Positions 30,164 to 39,593 are shown, counted from the first letter of the stretch. The stretch is DNA of 41,102 bases from Bryobacterales bacterium (GCA_003163855.1 PLRJ01000092.1:1-41102); one strand, 5' to 3'. Numbers and translations are program-made. The notes: generated by a model from the sequence alone, not told the origin.

Positions 30164-30580
30164 ATGCACGCGTATCGTCTTCTAGTTCTGACGGTACTTT
30201 TGCGGCCGTTCGGCAACTTGTCGCTGGCTTGGGGAATGAAACACTTCGACCAGTTGTTAGGCCTGAATCCGCTTGTATACGCCACGGCGCTGCTCAACCC
30301 CTTTGTCGCCATAGGCATTACAATGCTGGTTTTGTCGCTGCTAACCAGAATGGCGCTGCTCAGTGTGGCAGACCTTAGTTTTGTTTTGCCGCTGACGGCG
30401 GTGGGTTATATCATTACGACGTTCCTTGGCAAAATCTTCTTAAATGAGCAGGTGAGTCTGCTGCATTGGGCCGGAACCGCTCTAGTGTTTTTAGGGGTGG
30501 CGGTAGTGAGTTCTACGTCGCTTAGAACTGCGCCTAAAGAGACCGCAGTTTCATCAAACGAACACGTAAGAATTATATAG
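30164..30580 (+). CDS. small DMT/EamA-type membrane protein
   Basis: About 138 residues from the ATG at 30164; a GTG at 30119 would add 15 residues, but the GGAAG there is too close to it. Four hydrophobic segments are visible (about 5-20, 38-60, 69-90 and 96-115 of the short form). The last one (LLHWAGTALVFLGVAVVSS) is the typical end of EamA/SMR-type drug-and-metabolite transporters. It is half the size of EamA permeases, so it may work as a dimer like EmrE or ArnE/ArnF, which flip lipid-linked sugars. Its neighbour sqdB makes that idea attractive, but this is inference. A terminator separates the two genes. Confidence 0.75.
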   Translation: MHAYRLLVLTVLLRPFGNLSLAWGMKHFDQLLGLNPLVYATALLNPFVAIGITMLVLSLLTRMALLSVADLSFVLPLTAVGYIITTFLGKIFLNEQVSLLHWAGTALVFLGVAVVSSTSLRTAPKETAVSSNEHVRII

Positions 30581-30615
30581 TTACATTAATCCGCGCGGCG
30601 GCGTCCAAGAAGATG

Positions 30616-30644
30616 CACAAGTTTGGGGCTTGTGTGGTTTTTTT
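30616..30644 (+). terminator. rho-independent terminator after the DMT gene
   Basis: CACAAG (30616-30621) pairs with CTTGTG (30629-30634) around a 7-base loop, followed by a run of seven T (30638-30644). The stem is short and AU-rich, but the T run is clear. It lies between the DMT gene and sqdB. Confidence 0.5.
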
Positions 30645-30683
30645 GATCTGCCGTTTAGTTTTAAGCAGATAACTCAGGAATAG

Positions 30684-31913
<1,230 letters not shown>

Positions 31914-31922
31914 GTTAGTTAA

Positions 31923-31951
31923 AATCGAGCGGGTTCAGGTCCCGCTCGATT
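31923..31951. terminator. bidirectional terminator hairpin overlapping the GT21 stop
   Basis: AATCGAGCGGG (31923-31933) and CCCGCTCGATT (31941-31951) form a perfect 11-bp stem with the 7-base loop TTCAGGT. The loop holds the stop codon of the opposite GT21 gene. On the minus strand it is followed by TTTAACT; on the plus strand only by TGTTGTG. It lies 9 bases after the sqdB stop. Confidence 0.65.
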
Positions 31952-33098
31952 GTTGTGCCGGGACCAGTTCACCGTTGCGGATGTAGTAGTTTCCGCCACG
32001 CCATCTGATGGTGTTGCGCAAGAAGCTGGCAGCCCACATGGAGAAGGCAAAGGCATCCCAGATGATGAAGATAGGGAGCTTCTTCCACAAATCTTTTTGC
32101 TGAAGACCGGAGATCCCAATCTGCCAGGTCATAGCCACGCGCAACGTCAGATAAAGGCCTAAAAAGAACGCAGCAACGGGCATTGTGGGATGAACGGCAA
32201 TCGCCGCAATCGACCACGGCAGACCTTGCGTAAACAACAAGCCAAAGTGGCCCATGGGCCGCATGTGGCGCATCACCACCAGCCAGCGCATGCGTTTATG
32301 CAAAAGCTCGTTCATTGATTGGTAGTCGGAAACCGTTTCCACGGTATACGTGGAGATTTCGATCTCATAGCCCTGTTCGGCTATGAGGCGGCCTACCAGC
32401 AGGTCGTCGCCAGGACGGTTTTCGATGGATTCGTAACCGCCGAATTCAGCCAGGCGCGAGCGGGTGGTAGCGATGGTTGGTCCCAGTGCAAACTTGACGC
32501 CGTCGAGTTGGCGGGCCACCAGCAGACCGGCGTAGAAATCGGAGATCATGCCGATGGTTTGCAGATTCTCAACAAATGTCTTTTCACCGAGTGAGACATA
32601 CAAACAAGTCACTGCGCCGGTCTTGGGATTGGCCATGGGGGCAATCACCTGGCGCAGATAATCCGGACGCACGCGAACATCACTATCGCTGATGACCAGA
32701 TGTTCGTAAGCGGCTTCATTGGCCAGCCGCGCCAGCTTAGCGACCTTGTCGTTGGCGGCGATGCGGCCGGAACCAAACAGGACACGAATTTTGGAATCTG
32801 GAAAGTCAGCCTTGAGCTTCTCGATGACTGGTACGGCGGGATCATCGATGTCTCCAATGCAGAAGATCACCTCGTATTCCGGGTAATCCTGGCGGCAGAA
32901 GCTGGCAAAATTCTCGTAGGCGTCGGGGTCGAGGCCGCGGACGGGTTTTAGATTACTGATGGGTGGGGTAAAAGAACTGTTCTGCGCAATCGACCGGCGT
33001 GAAAAGAAGCGCCAGGAACTATAAAGAGCTAATGCGTAGTAGATGAAGGGGAGACTGGCTAAAACCAGGAATAAAACTACAAGCAGACCTGAATCCAT
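31935..33098 (-). CDS. GT21 ceramide-glucosyltransferase-like (HpnI-type) glycosyltransferase
   Basis: A 387-residue membrane glycosyltransferase. A helix at the N-terminus (about 3-27) is followed by the GT-A catalytic part: NLKPVRGLDPDAYENFASFC, VISDSDVRVRPDYL (DxD), ENRPGDDLLVGRLIA (catalytic Asp) and the (Q/R)xxRW-like KRMRWLVVMRHMRP. Two or three more helices lie after residue 280. This is the GT21 family of ceramide glucosyltransferases; bacterial relatives include HpnI, which makes glucosaminylated hopanoids. No other hopanoid gene is in the window. It is convergent with sqdB and lies 84 bases after the ABC exporter gene on the same strand. AGAGG precedes its ATG. Confidence 0.85.
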   Translation of the reverse strand: MDSGLLVVLFLVLASLPFIYYALALYSSWRFFSRRSIAQNSSFTPPISNLKPVRGLDPDAYENFASFCRQDYPEYEVIFCIGDIDDPAVPVIEKLKADFPDSKIRVLFGSGRIAANDKVAKLARLANEAAYEHLVISDSDVRVRPDYLRQVIAPMANPKTGAVTCLYVSLGEKTFVENLQTIGMISDFYAGLLVARQLDGVKFALGPTIATTRSRLAEFGGYESIENRPGDDLLVGRLIAEQGYEIEISTYTVETVSDYQSMNELLHKRMRWLVVMRHMRPMGHFGLLFTQGLPWSIAAIAVHPTMPVAAFFLGLYLTLRVAMTWQIGISGLQQKDLWKKLPIFIIWDAFAFSMWAASFLRNTIRWRGGNYYIRNGELVPAQQSSGT

Positions 33099-33182
33099 CG
33101 GACCTCTGAATCGTCTTAATCTTCAAGGTTCCCCGGCCCTTCTGATTTAAACCCAATCCCATCTGCAATATAGCAAATCGGG

Positions 33183-35012
33183 CTAGCTGGCCAGCTCTAC
33201 TAGTTCCGGTTTATAGCTCTCTTCGGTTATGTGGTCGTCGCTCTTATCGGCGTGAAGTTGGTGGAGGCGCGCGTAGGTAGGGCTGCGATGCAGGAGATCA
33301 TGATGCGTGCCGACGGCTTCGATGCCGCCGTTAGCGAAGACGACTGCCATGTCAGCGTGCCGGATGGTGGACAGCCGGTGAGCAATGATGAAGCACGTTC
33401 GGCCGTGAGCGACGCGCTGCATGGCGGCGCGGATGAGGTGCTCGCTTTCGGTGTCGAGGTGGCTGGTGGCTTCATCCAGCAGCAGAATTTCAGGATTGCG
33501 CACAATGGCGCGAGCGATGCCGATACGCTGTCGCTCGCCGCCGGAAAGACGCAAACCGCGCTCGCCCACTTCCGTTTCATAGCCGTCTTTTGACCGGCAG
33601 ATGAAGTCATGCGCCAGCGCCGTGCGCGCGGCTGATTCAATATCGAGATGAGTAGCGTGTGGCGAGCCGTAGCGAATGTTTTCGGCGACTGTGCGCGAGA
33701 AGAGATCCACTTCCTGCGGAACGACGGCAATCTGACGGCGGAGACTTTCCTGTGTGCCGTAGCGAATGTCCACGCCATCGATCAAAATGCAGCCGTGTTG
33801 CGGATCGTAGCAGCGCAACAGCAGGTTCATAAAGGTTGTTTTGCCGGTGCCGCTGCGGCCGACCAGTGCAACAGTGCTGCCAGCAGGAACTTTGAGGCTT
33901 ACATTCTGCAGTGTCCAATCGCCCGCTTCCGGATAACGGAACGATAGATTGCGAACTTCAACGCAGCCTTTAAGCGGGGGCAGGGCGATAGCGCCGGGCG
34001 CGTCCACCAGCCTGTGTTTGCGGTCGAGGATGTCGAACAAGCCTTCAGCGCGCGCCAGGTTGCGGCGCAGCTTTGGCAGCAAGATCGAGAGCTGGCTCAT
34101 GGGCCCGAAGAGCATGTCCTGCAGAGCGATATAAAGGACATATTCGCCCACTGTGCAGCGGCCATGCAGCACGAACCAGCCGCCAAGGCCGATGACAATG
34201 ACGCGGCCTGCGGTGGCGATGAGAGTCTGAATATTCTCAATAACCGCCCATTTCCGTTCGGCGCAGAACTGCGGGATGCGGGCTTCGCTCAACAGCCTCC
34301 GCTGCAGACCTGCTTCGCGACCTTCCTGCGAGAATTTCTTCACCGTGCTTACATTGCCGGCGATGTCGTAATACTCTTTGCCAACGCGTTCGAAGCCCGC
34401 GTTCACCTTCTGCTCAAGGTCGTGCATGGGCGCTGAAAAGCGGCCGACGATTAGCAGATAAACAGGCAGCGGGAGAAATACGGTTAGCGCGATGAGCCAG
34501 CTTTTAAACAGCAGCGCGCCGAAGACGCCGGTGAAGATGATCAGCGGTGGAATCAGGTTCTGGCCCATGATTTCATAGAGAATGATGTAGACCGCACTGG
34601 CCCCGCGATCGAGACAGCCCATTACCTGGCCACTATTGGTTTTGGTAAGCGCCTCCATGTCGGAGCGCAGGAAGTTTTCAAAGGCGTTGCCCTTGATTTC
34701 GTCTTCTGTTGAGGTGACAGTTACAAACAGGCGGTAGTTATAAATGGATCGCAAAACACGCGTTGTAGCGACCGACGCGAAGATGGCGGCCAGCGATGCG
34801 ATCAGGCTTTGCAAAGCGAAGTGATTGCCGCCCTTGACAGAGCGAATGATGCCGTCGATCAGCCTTTGGGTGAGGAAAGGGACGGTGATTTCAAGCACAG
34901 AGGTCAACAGGATCAGAGCGAGCAGAAAGGCGGTGGTGGATTTTCTGCGTTGCAGCAGACGAAGCACTCTTGCGATGGAAGCTCTCGCGTTGCGGAGTTG
35001 GGGCTGGCTCAT
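33183..35012 (-). CDS. MsbA-like ABC exporter (fused membrane and ATPase domains)
   Basis: About 609 residues from the ATG at 35012; a longer frame begins at 35099, and neither start has a good ribosome site. Membrane helices fill the first 300 residues (for example TTAFLLALILLTSVLEI). The nucleotide domain has GRSGTGKTT, the signature LSGGERQRIGIARAI, ILLLDEATSHLD and the switch IIAHRLST. It is a half transporter that acts as a dimer. It probably precedes the GT21 gene in one transcript, so lipid or glycolipid flipping is a sensible guess. Multidrug export cannot be excluded. Confidence 0.9.
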   Translation of the reverse strand: MSQPQLRNARASIARVLRLLQRRKSTTAFLLALILLTSVLEITVPFLTQRLIDGIIRSVKGGNHFALQSLIASLAAIFASVATTRVLRSIYNYRLFVTVTSTEDEIKGNAFENFLRSDMEALTKTNSGQVMGCLDRGASAVYIILYEIMGQNLIPPLIIFTGVFGALLFKSWLIALTVFLPLPVYLLIVGRFSAPMHDLEQKVNAGFERVGKEYYDIAGNVSTVKKFSQEGREAGLQRRLLSEARIPQFCAERKWAVIENIQTLIATAGRVIVIGLGGWFVLHGRCTVGEYVLYIALQDMLFGPMSQLSILLPKLRRNLARAEGLFDILDRKHRLVDAPGAIALPPLKGCVEVRNLSFRYPEAGDWTLQNVSLKVPAGSTVALVGRSGTGKTTFMNLLLRCYDPQHGCILIDGVDIRYGTQESLRRQIAVVPQEVDLFSRTVAENIRYGSPHATHLDIESAARTALAHDFICRSKDGYETEVGERGLRLSGGERQRIGIARAIVRNPEILLLDEATSHLDTESEHLIRAAMQRVAHGRTCFIIAHRLSTIRHADMAVVFANGGIEAVGTHHDLLHRSPTYARLHQLHADKSDDHITEESYKPELVELAS

Positions 35013-35116
35013 TGATGATGTTGAAAAGCTGGAAGATAGTGCGAACACGTGGTTGTAGTTCTCACTACGCACAGTTGTGGCGCTGACTTGGTGGTGCATG
35101 GAACATTCGAGGGGTT

Positions 35117-35728
35117 TCAGGCGGCTTGAAACCGCGTTTTGACTTCCCTTGCGGCCTCTAATGCCTCCGGATTGTTAGCTGCCGTACGCAGAGCACGGAC
35201 AATTTTGCATTCTATGTCTACCTGACTTGCTCTTTGGGCTGTTTCGTGGCGTTGTTTCTGCCATTCGAGCTGCTGCTGACGGCCTGTTTTCCGTTCGAAG
35301 CCAATTTCTTCCTTTTTCTTTTCGGCTCTTAGCTTTACAAGCTGATCGCGGCAGGTGTTGAAGGCCCGTTGGTGCTGCGAACCGTAGCGCAGGAAGAGAG
35401 CGAACTGAGCGGTACGCATATATGTTTTGTCAGCAAGGATATCGTCCTGGAGGGCGACGGCGCGACGGCGCAGCCATTCGTATTCGGCCATGCGCTCGAC
35501 GAGGAACATTTCCTGGTGGTCTTGCGGTTGGAACTGCGCGCACATGTAGCGGACCAGTTGATCGTAGGCCTGCTGCGATTCGGACTTCAGGACGCAGAAC
35601 TTGCTGTCCATGGAGAGGAAGTGAGTGCCCCGGTTGTGCGAGGAAGCTTCGCGGCCTTCGGGAGTGACAGGACCGGTAGATTTTTGCGAGTTCGCGCGAT
35701 TCGCATCGATTTGTGCTTGAGTAGACAT
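35117..35728 (-). CDS. protein of the 'NRANSQKSTGP' family
   Basis: About 203 residues from the ATG at 35728, which has AAGGAG 7 bases upstream; a frame-extending ATG at 35746 lacks a site. The opening DANRANSQKSTGPVTPEGRE, followed by SSHNRGTHFLS, is the hallmark of a family found in many copies in Acidobacteria and Planctomycetes. The rest is a long charged helical region with no catalytic motif, signal or membrane segment. Function is unknown. It looks intact, and the 88 bases up to the ABC gene's start are empty. Confidence 0.75.
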   Translation of the reverse strand: MSTQAQIDANRANSQKSTGPVTPEGREASSHNRGTHFLSMDSKFCVLKSESQQAYDQLVRYMCAQFQPQDHQEMFLVERMAEYEWLRRRAVALQDDILADKTYMRTAQFALFLRYGSQHQRAFNTCRDQLVKLRAEKKKEEIGFERKTGRQQQLEWQKQRHETAQRASQVDIECKIVRALRTAANNPEALEAAREVKTRFQAA

Positions 35729-35915
35729 AGTTGTCTCCTTCGTCATCAGTATGCGGAAGGGGACGTTCGGGCGCGCGGCGGAAAAGGCTGTAAGTGCTTG
35801 AGGGGATTCAGAAAATTAAAATTGGAACTTGCGGAACTGCCAGAATTGGCCGAGGAAAGCCGCCCGCTAAGACGCTCGTACGCCGAGAAAAAAAGGTACG
35901 GGCAAGAACCGGCGA

Positions 35916-36116
35916 TTACGCGATCTTGTTGGTTGCCGTCTCGTTCGGATAGTTGAAGAAGAGCTGGTTGCCGTCGGGATCATTTACCACCAGGAGACGA
36001 TAGCCCCAGGAACCCTCCTTGACGGGAACGCTCTTGGCCTCAAGTTCCGCGCGCAGAGCGTCCAACGCGGCTGCTTGGGACTCGTGGGTCCCTGGACGGG
36101 CGAACCAATGCGTCAT
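35916..36116 (-). CDS. half VOC (glyoxalase/bleomycin-resistance) domain
   Basis: 66 residues, too short for a full VOC domain of about 115-130. It carries only the C-terminal beta-alpha-beta-beta part: ALRAELEAKSVPVKEGSWGY, then RLLVVNDPDGNQLFFNYP with the usual terminal metal-ligand region. No matching N-terminal half is found in the other frames upstream. Its ATG overlaps the stop of the small upstream gene (ATGA). It is a truncated gene or a half-domain that works as an oligomer. Confidence 0.45.
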   Translation of the reverse strand: MTHWFARPGTHESQAAALDALRAELEAKSVPVKEGSWGYRLLVVNDPDGNQLFFNYPNETATNKIA

Positions 36117-36295
36117 AGGCTAAGTCGCGTTGAGGAGACCAACACGACGGCTGCAAGAACAAACAAGACTACAAGCCAGAAGGTGACCTTTAGAATTCTG
36201 CGTCCCGGGTTGAGATCTTTGTTTACTTCGTTCAGCAGCCAGTGCCTTTGTGTTTCCGCACTCATCTGTTCCCGCAAGTGAAGTCGAACTCGCAT
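36113..36295 (-). CDS. small single-helix membrane protein
   Basis: 60 residues from 36295 or 50 from an ATG at 36265. Residues 36-54 form one hydrophobic helix (VTFWLVVLFVLAAVVLVSS) preceded by a charged stretch. The stop overlaps the half-VOC start by 4 bases, which argues for real translation. I recognise no family. It may be a small anchor or simply a chance frame. Confidence 0.35.
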   Translation of the reverse strand: MRVRLHLREQMSAETQRHWLLNEVNKDLNPGRRILKVTFWLVVLFVLAAVVLVSSTRLSL

Positions 36296-36317
36296 GAACC
36301 ACCGCCGCGCCTCGATT

Positions 36318-36353
36318 CTACTCCTGTAAGGCTAAACCTGAAGTAACAGGAGT
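36318..36353. repeat. 9-bp inverted repeat in the gap before the FliB-like gene
   Basis: TACTCCTGT (36318-36326) pairs with ACAGGAGTA (36345-36353), spacing 18. It lies next to the start of the small membrane gene on the other strand. Possible operator or transcript hairpin. Confidence 0.35.
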
Positions 36354-36492
36354 ACCAGCCTCTATCACTCGGCGGACTGACAGGAAATTTCGCGAAGCCG
36401 TATTGTCAGGGCGCCCTCATAGAGATCGTCGGGCGTATGCAGGGCGGTATGGAATCGCGTCCTTAGCTTGTTTTAATTTTTTGCACGAAGCG

Positions 36493-36554
36493 TTGGCCGG
36501 CCAATGCGACGCTGAGAATCGGTCTCGTCGCTTGCTACTGATTGACAGCAAGCG
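36493..36554 (+). promoter_or_regulatory. structured leader with alternative hairpins before the FliB-like gene
   Basis: Three elements lie in a row. TTGGCCGGCCAA (36493-36504) is a perfect 12-bp palindrome. Hairpin 1 joins GCGAC (36506-36510) and GAGA (36514-36517) to TCTC (36523-36526) and GTCGC (36527-36531). Hairpin 2 joins CGCTTGCT (36529-36536) to AGCAAGCG (36547-36554), an 8-bp perfect stem ending on the base before the ATG at 36555. Hairpins 1 and 2 share bases 36529-36531 and cannot both form. No Shine-Dalgarno is visible outside these stems. The rest of the gap (36303-36492) has no gene that I can support. Confidence 0.4.
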
Positions 36555-37670
36555 ATGCAGGACTATTTTGATTCGTTCCGGTGTCTAGGGGCTGAGTGCA
36601 GCGACACTTGCTGTACAGGCTGGCGTGTGGCCGTTGATCAGGCCACTTACGGCAAATATCGCGAGTGCCAGGATGCAGAACTCGGGCCGCGGTTGCGGCA
36701 GTTGGTTACGATCAACGCCGAGCCCACTAATTACGATTACGCCAGCATCCAAATGGTCGATTCTGAATGTCCGTTTCTTGCAGAGAAGCTTTGCTCCATT
36801 CAGACGGGGATGGGTGAGGAGTATCTAAGCCGGACTTGCGCCAGTTATCCGCGCGTGACGAATTTCGTGCGCGGGGTGGAGGAGCGGTCGCTGGACTTAT
36901 CCTGTCCCGAAGCGGCGCGCCTGGTTCTTACCGATCCGGAACCTATCAGCCTGCATCCAGGGGCCGACGCGGATGAGGAACTGAAACTGAGAGAACGGAT
37001 TCTTTCGACCCTGCAGGATCGGCGATATTCGATTGCTGAACGGTTGGCTCTGGTGGGAGCAGCCGCACCTGCCCTACAACCTGTGGACGCCGGGCTTCAA
37101 CTGAAGATCGTGCTGGAATTGATTGTGAAGCGCGTACGGTTGGACTATACGCCGCAACGCTACTTGGATCTGTATAAAGATTTCGCGCGCGGGCTGGGGA
37201 TCGATAAGAGCTCGACGTGGGCGGCGATGGGCGCGCGCTACGCTGCCGCTGAACGTGATTACTATACGCCGTTCATGGCGGCGCAGCCGGATCTGCTGGG
37301 ACGTTATCTGGCGTGCTACTCGTACAAAACGATGTTCCCGGTGGGTTCCCCCCTCATCCATCGCCTGCTTGGGCGGGCGGGAGCGGTCAACCCCCTACCG
37401 GCGCAGTTTCAGCTGATGGTGGCGCATTATGCGGTGATTCGAGCGGTGCTGATTGGCTTAGCGGCCTGGCACAAGTCGGCGTTCTCCACCAAGCTTGCCA
37501 TAGAAACCATCCAGGCTTGTTCGAGAACGCTGGAGCATTGCATGACGTATCCACAGGAAGTGATCCGGATTCTGCAGGAACGAGGGATGACGCGCCCGAG
37601 CGACGCCTTGCTTCTGGCCGGAGAATGTAACTCGGACTACAAAATTTTGCGTCCCTTCGAGCGGCACTAA
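36555..37670 (+). CDS. FliB-like flagellin lysine-N-methylase family protein
   Basis: A 371-residue protein of the FliB family. The N-terminal Cys cluster is clear: Cys10, Cys15, Cys19 and Cys20 (FRCLGAECSDTCCTGWRVAVD), then CPFLAEKLCSIQ and RTCASYPR, as in FliB, which probably holds a metal or Fe-S cluster. Salmonella FliB methylates flagellin lysines. No flagellar gene lies in the window and this lineage is often non-motile, so the target may be another surface or secreted protein. Length is in the family's usual range. It is probably not coupled to the next gene, 69 bases downstream. Confidence 0.82.
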   Translation: MQDYFDSFRCLGAECSDTCCTGWRVAVDQATYGKYRECQDAELGPRLRQLVTINAEPTNYDYASIQMVDSECPFLAEKLCSIQTGMGEEYLSRTCASYPRVTNFVRGVEERSLDLSCPEAARLVLTDPEPISLHPGADADEELKLRERILSTLQDRRYSIAERLALVGAAAPALQPVDAGLQLKIVLELIVKRVRLDYTPQRYLDLYKDFARGLGIDKSSTWAAMGARYAAAERDYYTPFMAAQPDLLGRYLACYSYKTMFPVGSPLIHRLLGRAGAVNPLPAQFQLMVAHYAVIRAVLIGLAAWHKSAFSTKLAIETIQACSRTLEHCMTYPQEVIRILQERGMTRPSDALLLAGECNSDYKILRPFERH

Positions 37671-37739
37671 CATCGCACTGGCAGTGTCCAGCTTTGTGAA
37701 GCTTTCATAGCGGTTCGCCCGTCCAGTATGGCGTAAGGG

Positions 37740-38840
37740 ATGAAAACTGACATCTGCATTGTGGGTGGGGGGCCGGCGGGTCTCGCGTGCGCCCTCGCTT
37801 TGACCCAATCGGGTCGCGAGGTGACGGTGATCGACTGTGCCGTTCCACCGATTGATAAAGCTTGCGGCGAAGGATTGATGCCCGATAGCCTGGCGGCGCT
37901 GGGGGCGTTGGGCGTGCGCCTGCCGACGGTGGGATCGGAGTTACGCGGGATTCGTTTCTTTGACGACTCGCACACTGTTTCGGCCGATTTTCCCCATGGT
38001 GCCGGGCGGGCCTTGCGGCGCGTGGTGCTGCACGAACTTCTGGTGGAGCAAGCGGAACGTGTGGGTGTGCGCATGCTGTGGGGCGTGAAGAATGTTGACA
38101 CGCGGCGCGGCCGGGTGAGTTACAACGGTGGTCACATTGATGCGCCGTTGATTGTGGGCGCCGATGGGCAGAAGTCTTGCGTGCGCGAAGAGGCTGAATT
38201 GGGTGAAGTTTGCAGTGAGCGGCGGCGTTATGGCTTCCGAATGCATTATGGTTGCGCTCCGTGGTCGCGCTATGTCGAAATCTATTGGGCCACGCATTTT
38301 CAGATTTATGTAACACCCGTGGCAAACGACCAGGTATGCGTGGCGTTAATTTCCACTGATCCGCATCTGCGCCTGGAGGCAGCTTTGAAGATGATTCCGG
38401 AGTTAGCGGAGCGGCTGCGGGGATTTCCAGCAACTACGCCGGAGAAGGGCTCGCTTTCGCTGTCGAGAAAGCTGCGCCGTGTTTATGGGAATGGTTACGT
38501 TTTGCTGGGTGATGCCAGCGGGTCAGTAGACGCCATCACAGGCGAGGGAATGTGTCTGGCCTTTAGCCAATCGATAGCTCTAGTGCGGGCGCTGGATGGG
38601 GGCGACCTGCGCTTGTATCAACGAAGTCACCGCGAGATTGCCGCCCGGCCAAGACGCATGGCTGCGTTGATGCTTATGCTTGATAGAAATCAAACGCTGC
38701 GCAGGAAGGCGATGGCCGCGTTGGCTGCCCATCCCCAGATTTTTAGTTCTCTATTAGCGGCGCATGTAGGTTATAAGCCGCTGGGCGAGGTGTTCTCGTG
38801 GCGGTTGCTCTCGTTTGGTTTGGGTGTTCTGCGTGCGTAA
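37740..38840 (+). CDS. FAD-dependent oxidoreductase of the geranylgeranyl-reductase type
   Basis: A 366-residue flavoprotein. The Rossmann motif is DICIVGGGPAGLACALALTQ (residues 4-23), the substrate-binding ACGEGLMPDSLAALG stretch is near 41-55, and the second FAD motif is GNGYVLLGDASGSVDAITGEG near 250. It belongs to the GGR/UbiH-like group that reduces prenyl chains or hydroxylates aromatic products. The substrate cannot be fixed from sequence. Its close relatives often sit near type III polyketide synthases, but none is here. It overlaps the YceI gene, so the two are likely cotranscribed. Confidence 0.85.
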   Translation: MKTDICIVGGGPAGLACALALTQSGREVTVIDCAVPPIDKACGEGLMPDSLAALGALGVRLPTVGSELRGIRFFDDSHTVSADFPHGAGRALRRVVLHELLVEQAERVGVRMLWGVKNVDTRRGRVSYNGGHIDAPLIVGADGQKSCVREEAELGEVCSERRRYGFRMHYGCAPWSRYVEIYWATHFQIYVTPVANDQVCVALISTDPHLRLEAALKMIPELAERLRGFPATTPEKGSLSLSRKLRRVYGNGYVLLGDASGSVDAITGEGMCLAFSQSIALVRALDGGDLRLYQRSHREIAARPRRMAALMLMLDRNQTLRRKAMAALAAHPQIFSSLLAAHVGYKPLGEVFSWRLLSFGLGVLRA

Positions 38841-39387
38841 GCTGATGGCTGCCTTGCTGCTTGTGTGGCCCTTGGCGGCGCAGCAGGTGGCGGTTGATTT
38901 CGATCCGGCTAAGACGCAGATCAACTGGACGCTGGCGGGCAACGTGCACACGGTTCACGGCACCTTTCAGTTGAAGCAGGGCCATGTGGCGATTGATCGG
39001 GCAACCGGCGCTATCAGTGGCGATCTGGTGGTGGACGCCAGGAGCGGACAGAGTGAAAACAACTCGCGCGATAAGAAGATGCACAAGGATATTCTGGAGA
39101 GCGACCGGTTTCCCGAGATTCGTTTCACGCCGCAGAAGGTGGAGGGGGCGGTTAATGCCGGCGGGCATTCATCCGTGCGCGTTAGCGGCGCGTTCCTGAT
39201 ACATGGAGCCACGCATGAGGTGACGATTCCCATGGAGGTGTCGTTCTCTGAAAGCACGGTAACGGCCGGCGGCAAATTCTCGATACCGTATGTGGAATGG
39301 GGAATGAAGGATCCAAGTAATTTTCTATTTAAGGTAGATAAGTCGGTGGATGTTGAGGTGATGGCGGTGGGGAAGGTGGCCCGTTGA
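38833..39387 (+). CDS. secreted YceI-family lipocalin-like protein
   Basis: 184 residues from the GTG at 38833, which overlaps the preceding stop (TAA at 38838) and gives a good signal peptide (RKLMAALLLVWPLAAQQ, cleaved near residue 17). Other starts (TTG at 38815, ATG at 38845) lack the basic N-region or overlap more. The mature part is the YceI barrel: QINWTLAGNVHTVHGTFQLK, KMHKDILESDRFPEIRF and FLIHGATHEVTIPMEV. YceI proteins bind polyisoprenoids such as ubiquinone precursors in the periplasm. Pairing with a GGR-type flavoprotein makes an isoprenoid link plausible. Confidence 0.87.
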   Translation: MRKLMAALLLVWPLAAQQVAVDFDPAKTQINWTLAGNVHTVHGTFQLKQGHVAIDRATGAISGDLVVDARSGQSENNSRDKKMHKDILESDRFPEIRFTPQKVEGAVNAGGHSSVRVSGAFLIHGATHEVTIPMEVSFSESTVTAGGKFSIPYVEWGMKDPSNFLFKVDKSVDVEVMAVGKVAR

Positions 39388-39436
39388 GGGGGCGCCTTGC
39401 ATCCGCTATCGTTTCGGTACTTGCCGGAATAGCCTC

Positions 39437-39593
39437 AGGACCCTTAATCCTTTCGCTTTTGGGTTCTTCCACCCATACTGGTCTCCAGTTGGTGATTTGC
39501 AATCGACTGTGGTTCTGATCAAATCGCAGTTTTCTTTGGTTGTTATTTCGTTTTGAAAGCAGGTCCGCGGAAGATGCCGCGGACCTTTTTTTT
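39437..39593 (+). ncRNA. candidate structured RNA or 3' UTR ending in a terminator
   Basis: Four hairpins occur in a row between the YceI and tdh genes: AGGACCC (39437-39443) with GGGTTCT (39461-39467); ACTGG (39477-39481) with CCAGT (39485-39489) plus outer pairs; GATTTG (39494-39499) with CAAATC (39520-39525); and the terminator. No promoter is clear, so it may be only a 3' UTR. The remaining 39388-39436 and 39594-39729 hold nothing I can name. Confidence 0.3.
39562..39593 (+). terminator. strong rho-independent terminator
   Basis: GGTCCGCGG (39562-39570) pairs perfectly with CCGCGGACC (39577-39585) around a 6-base loop, followed by eight T (39586-39593). It is the clearest terminator in the window and ends the YceI transcript or a small RNA just before tdh. 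Confidence 0.9.

Noticed and set aside
35369..35956. 195-residue open frame on the plus strand
   Set aside because: Antisense to the NRANSQ-family gene, which has a good ribosome site and a conserved motif.
37705..38433. 242-residue open frame on the minus strand
   Set aside because: Antisense to the flavoprotein gene; low-complexity Pro/Arg/His-rich product.
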